Below the pieces are notes generated by a model. That model ran no database searches and was not told where the DNA came from. It worked only from the letters and a program-made list of their open reading frames with translations. The position numbers and the translations under genes were made by a program. Below, one piece after another: positions 62,074 through 64,000 of a DNA stretch of 64,000 nucleotides. This DNA comes from Jiangella aurantiaca (lineage in GTDB: Bacteria; Actinomycetota; Actinomycetes; Jiangellales; Jiangellaceae). The stretch covers positions 62,001-126,000 of the forward strand of contig NZ_SMLB01000009.1 in NCBI RefSeq assembly GCF_004349105.1. The letters are read 5' to 3'. Every line of letters starts with the position of its first letter. Position 1 is the stretch's first letter.

Positions 62074-62912
62074 TACGCGCCGGCGACGGCGGTGACGCCG
62101 ACCACCAGGTAGACCAGCCCGCCGAGCAGGACGCCGACGGCGGCGAGCAGGGGCACGCCGCGGGTGATCCACGTCAGCCGGGACGAGCGGTGCGCCGAGT
62201 CCGCCAGCAGAGAGCTGCCCTTGATCACCAGCAGGCCGACGGCGGTGAGCGTCCCGGCCAGCCCGATCGCGAAGCAGACCACCAGGATCAGCGCGTACGC
62301 CGTCCGGCCGGTGAGGATGCCGCTCACCAGGATCAGGAACGCCGACGGCGACGGCAGCAGCCCGCCGGACAGCCCGAGCGCGACCAGACCCCGTCGCGAC
62401 CACGGCGCCACGCCGGGCGGCGGCTCGTGCCCGTGACCGTGGCCGTGCCCATGGCCGTGCCCATGACCATGACCGTGCCCGTGTCCGTGCCCGTGTCCGT
62501 GCCCGTGTCCGTGGCCGGCGGCGGCGAGTGCCGGCGCGGCCCGGACGCTGCGCACGTACCGCCGCAGCAGCCCGACCCCGACGGCGACGACGATCACCGC
62601 GGAGATCACCTGCAGCCAGGACGTGAGCACCCGGGTGTCGGTGCCGCCGGACGCCGTCAGGCCGACCCAGCCCAGCGCCAGCACGAGCACCGAGAACGTG
62701 TGCATGCCGGCGACGATCGCGCCCAGCACGACCGCGTCGCGGTACCGGGCGTGCGCGCCGATCAGATAGGCGGCCGCGATGGTCTTGCCGTGCCCGGGCG
62801 CGACGGCGTGCGCGCAGCCCACCACGACCGCGACGACCAGCCCGGTCCACCAGACGCCCGGGTTGTCGAAGAGCGCGATCAGCCGGGTGTCGAGTTCGTA
62901 GAGCCAGTTCAC
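62070..62912 (-). CDS. NicO/RcnA-type nickel/cobalt transporter with His-Gly loop
   Basis: The 280-residue membrane protein has six or seven helices and NicO family segments GCAHAVAPGHGKTIAAAYLIG (metal-binding H-x4-D/G-H in helix 1) and GGLLPSPSAFLILVSGI. Between helices a cytosolic loop holds fifteen Gly-His pairs (62427-62516 in DNA), a metal sponge. It imports or exports Ni2+/Co2+. GTG start overlaps the stop of its secreted partner. Confidence 0.9.
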   Translation of the reverse strand: MNWLYELDTRLIALFDNPGVWWTGLVVAVVVGCAHAVAPGHGKTIAAAYLIGAHARYRDAVVLGAIVAGMHTFSVLVLALGWVGLTASGGTDTRVLTSWLQVISAVIVVAVGVGLLRRYVRSVRAAPALAAAGHGHGHGHGHGHGHGHGHGHGHGHGHGHGHEPPPGVAPWSRRGLVALGLSGGLLPSPSAFLILVSGILTGRTAYALILVVCFAIGLAGTLTAVGLLVIKGSSLLADSAHRSSRLTWITRGVPLLAAVGVLLGGLVYLVVGVTAVAGAY

Positions 62913-63640
62913 CGGGCCGCCTCGACGGTCTGCGCCATCGCGTCGGCGGCCGGGCGCGCGTCGGGCTGCCGCCGGGTCGTGCCGCGGCGCCACCAGAGCA
63001 GGCCGCCGGCGAGGGCGGCGAGAATCAATCCGCCGGCCGTCATCAGCGCGACCCGGGCCGTCCCGCCGGCCGACGCCGCGTCGAAGCTCCACTGCTGCGT
63101 GGCGGTGCTGGCCGTGAACAGCGCCTGTGCGGGCTCCGACGCGACGTCCGACGTGACGACGGTGCGGTAGTTCTCGTTGATGTCGGTGAGCGTCGTGACC
63201 GTCAGCTCGACGGTGCCGACCGGCCGCGGGCAGGTGTAGACCAGCTGCGCGCCGAGCGTCAGCAGATCCTGCAGCTGCGTGACCTGCCCCTCGCACGGCT
63301 GCCCGTCCTGCTCGATCACGAAGTGCGAGAGCAGGTAGCTGGGCAGGTTGTCCGAGCGGGCCAGCAGCTCGGCGCCGGTGAGCTGGGCGCCGTTCTCGTC
63401 GGTCTGCGTCGTGAACGCGTCGAGGTGCTCGCCAAGGTTCACCCAGTCGTCCTCGGCCGCGGTCCAGGTGACCGCCACCTCCGCGCCGTCGACGTCCAGC
63501 CGTGCCGACAACGGCGGCCCGAACGGGTGCGCGCCGGCCGGCGCCGCCGCCAGTCCGGCGACCCCGGCGGCCGTTATGACGGCTGCGAGCGCTACGGCGA
63601 CCTGCCGGCGCGGACCGCGGTTCCTGTGGACGATCGGCAC
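62909..63640 (-). CDS. Secreted/membrane-anchored partner of the NicO transporter
   Basis: The 243-residue protein has a signal peptide (RRQVAVALAAVITAAGVAGL, cleavage near PAGAHP), a beta-rich extracellular domain with two Cys (QPCEGQ, VYTCPRP) and a C-terminal helix (MTAGGLILAALAGGLLWW) followed by RR. Such proteins regularly precede actinobacterial NicO genes and may deliver metal. GGAGG stands before the GTG at 63640. Stop overlaps the transporter start (GTGA). Confidence 0.8.
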   Translation of the reverse strand: MPIVHRNRGPRRQVAVALAAVITAAGVAGLAAAPAGAHPFGPPLSARLDVDGAEVAVTWTAAEDDWVNLGEHLDAFTTQTDENGAQLTGAELLARSDNLPSYLLSHFVIEQDGQPCEGQVTQLQDLLTLGAQLVYTCPRPVGTVELTVTTLTDINENYRTVVTSDVASEPAQALFTASTATQQWSFDAASAGGTARVALMTAGGLILAALAGGLLWWRRGTTRRQPDARPAADAMAQTVEAAR

Positions 63641-64000
63641 CGGCCCTCCTTCGGCGTGACAGGACTGCGCACAGCCAACATCGGCCGGGCGCGCAGCATC
63701 CGCCGCCCGGCCGTCGTCCACGTGAACCCCCGATGAACATCCCGTTCGTCCCGGCATGTCCGGTTCCGGTGGGCCAACCCAGTCGGGGGCCATGGAGAGA
63801 CGTGATCGGCGCGGCGATCTCGTCCGTACGCCGACGCCGCGCCGCCCTGGGCTGGGCTGGGCCGGTCGTGACCCCGGGGACGGGGTGACACCGGTGCCAA
63901 CAGTTGGCGTCCTTGTCACCACGCTCCTACGTCGACCCTCCCGGCGTCGGTGAGAGCCAGCGGGTCGACGTTCTCGGCGGCACCACCTGACCACGGATCG
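63641..64000. other. Right-edge stretch without a supported gene
   Basis: No convincing start with ribosome site or family likeness is visible in these 360 bases. Several short open frames exist only because of high GC. A gene entering from the right edge cannot be excluded. Confidence 0.5.

Noticed and set aside
63756-63953. 65-codon plus-strand frame near the right edge
   Set aside because: Low-complexity, Arg/Pro-rich, no ribosome site and no likeness.

Overview
The window is high-GC actinobacterial chromosome, carried almost wall to wall by genes with GC-rich third positions, many GTG starts and ATGA/GTGA stop-start overlaps. Gene order matches the block known from Mycobacterium tuberculosis around Rv3678c to Rv3649 (ridA, MBL hydrolase, crp, nth, CoA-Nudix, marP, ephE-like, holin-like, acs, HAD phosphatase, ssd/tad pilus genes, DEAD helicase) and then the Streptomyces helicase-bldG-hppA order. 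No plasmid, phage or insertion sequence is visible. I can say actinomycete with confidence; the genus cannot be fixed from the sequence alone.

Layout. 1-3.0 kb: branched-chain 2-oxoacid dehydrogenase E1a-E1b-E2 (E2 cut by the window edge) facing an AsnC/Lrp regulator. 3.2-9.99 kb: DUF4177, RidA, Nudix, MBL hydrolase, Crp/GlxR-type regulator, endonuclease III, CoA-Nudix, MarP protease and an EphE-like hydrolase that lacks its nucleophile. 10-15 kb: holin-like protein, NhaA, ArsR regulator with a truncated SRPBCC remnant, flavin-type oxidase facing a WYL regulator, and a Fic protein. 15.2-19.3 kb: acetate uptake and activation (DUF485, ActP, Acs). 19.5-24.8 kb: NarL-type two-component system facing a MacB/FtsX-type ABC exporter. 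24.8-29.6 kb: a VapBC-like toxin-antitoxin module wedged against the 3' end of a second monocarboxylate symporter whose end is duplicated on the far side, followed by the symporter's small subunit and a LytS/LytTR sensor pair. 30-34 kb: haloperoxidase-like hydrolase and a siderophore ABC importer (permeases and ATPase, no binding protein). 34-39.6 kb: methyltransferase, PadR regulator with DUF1707 protein, SDR, a Fic-fold protein without the catalytic His, and two membrane proteins. 39.7-46.9 kb: HAD phosphatase, the 6C small RNA, then a Tad/Flp pilus locus (CpaE/Ssd, a 31-codon bridging ORF, TadA, TadB, TadC, pilin-like DUF4244, two TadE-like proteins). 46.9-56.7 kb: EamA exporter, Lhr/MrfA-type helicase, BldG, H+-pyrophosphatase, MocR regulator facing another EamA exporter, tyrosine phosphatase. 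56.7-63.6 kb: ECF sigma factor, a small Arg-rich protein, heme oxygenase, LysE exporter, aminoglycoside phosphotransferase-like kinase, a methyltransferase, and a NicO-type metal transporter with its secreted partner.

Regulatory threads seen directly in the DNA link these pieces. GTG-N8-CAC sites like those of Crp/GlxR lie before crp itself, before the acetate symporter operon, before hppA and before the small Arg-rich gene. Boxes like those of IdeR/DmdR lie before the siderophore importer and, in tandem, before heme oxygenase, so iron starvation probably switches on both. Local operators (perfect palindromes) sit beside the ArsR, WYL, PadR, AsnC and MocR regulator genes. Three related long palindromes (about 60-72 bp) in intergenic DNA form a dispersed repeat family.
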